The position numbers and the translations under genes are program-made. DNA of 64,000 nt, taken from Anisakis pegreffii (lineage: Eukaryota; Nematoda; Chromadorea; Rhabditida; Anisakidae). Shown piece by piece: positions 63,431 to 64,000 of the stretch. The stretch is taken from assembly GCA_035041965.1 (NCBI GenBank), contig JAPYMA010001478.1, forward strand, positions 62,001 to 126,000, written 5' to 3'. A model generated the notes under the pieces. It saw nothing but the letters and a program-made list of their open reading frames with translations, did not search any database and was not told where the DNA came from. Position 1 is the first letter of the stretch, and the number at the start of each line of letters is the position of its first letter.

Positions 63431-64000
63431 ATTCGTTGCAGAATGGCACTAGTGATAGATGTGTAGTGAGAAAATCAGAGTTGAGAGTACAGATATGGAT
63501 GGCGAAATTGCGAGAGAAGTAGGATTGAGAGAACAAATTGAGAACGTTAAATTAGCTGCTTGTTGAAGAGAATGAGAATTGAGACAGTAACGAAAAGAGG
63601 AAAGATTAAAAGAGCGATGGGAGACGGCTGATTGTAACGAATAATTGCTGTGTGGCTGTTTCGCGGCATCATCGGATCGCATCGCTCGCTGCCTCTCATT
63701 GGTATTATGGTTTAGAAGTGCGATTTTGTGAAGTGAAGCGATCGAATGGATGCGAGCGATGCGATGCAATTATTAAATTCGTGCGCTTGATTATTCTTCA
63801 TGTTATCAACAACTCGATCAATCAATCAATCAATCACCACCAATCACTACCTATATCCGTCCACTACAACAACACATCACTCCTATCAATAACCTTACTT
63901 TTCGACTCCTCTCGACCTCTTAACTGAATTACAAGAAACGAAATCAATTATCGAAAGCGTTTTCAGCTCAACCATTCGGCCGCTACGATTGCTCACCTCT
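63431..64000. other. Non-coding right end of the window
   Basis: Purine-rich on + from 63470 to 63620, then gatcg/catcg-rich. Frames on both strands overlap and show no motif. A (TCAA)n run of about five units lies at 63816-63837. Confidence 0.4.

Overview
The window is AT-rich animal DNA, almost certainly from a nematode. The evidence is multi-exon genes with short GT-AG introns, a divergent ligand-gated channel of nematode type, a nematode-style receptor tyrosine kinase, and start codons placed 0-3 bases after pyrimidine-rich splice acceptors, as expected for spliced-leader trans-splicing. The species cannot be named from sequence alone. There are no prokaryotic features, CRISPR arrays, rRNA or convincing tRNA genes.

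Layout. 0.1-1.2 kb (+): the 3' end of a cys-loop ligand-gated ion channel gene, TM1 to TM4. 2.5-5.3 kb (+): coding-like exons of one or two unidentified genes, one with a frame break, then a single-pass membrane protein exon. 5.3-14.8 kb: mostly non-coding, with coding-like exons of an unassigned gene at about 10-12.5 kb. 14.9-17.3 kb (-): a complete six-exon trypsin-fold (S1) serine protease. 18.5-25.8 kb (+): a complete 15-exon receptor tyrosine kinase with a VWA-like ectodomain. 28.3-35.5 kb (-): a complete eight-exon Polycomb-group RING finger (PCGF/Psc/Bmi1) protein with RING, RAWUL and a very long Ser/Asn/Gln-rich tail. 35.5-64 kb: largely gene-poor, with microsatellites, a promoter-like block at 39.1-40.4 kb, small repeats, hairpins and several unassigned coding-like exons (about 42.7, 49.9, 52.8, 54.9 and 59.5 kb).

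The protease and the kinase are head to head, about 1.2 kb between start codons. The kinase and the PCGF gene are tail to tail. Nothing suggests the genes work in one pathway. For the protease, kinase and PCGF genes I rebuilt exon joins by hand; every junction keeps the reading frame and each model ends in one stop codon (352, 760 and 846 residues). The first PCGF exon, which carries half the RING zinc ligands, is too short to stand out as an ORF and was found by searching for the missing C-x2-C-x12-C-x-H pattern.

I see no clear new biological system. The best leads are the VWA-like receptor kinase, the low-complexity tail on the Polycomb protein, trans-splice-type starts on all three complete genes, and several unassigned exons.
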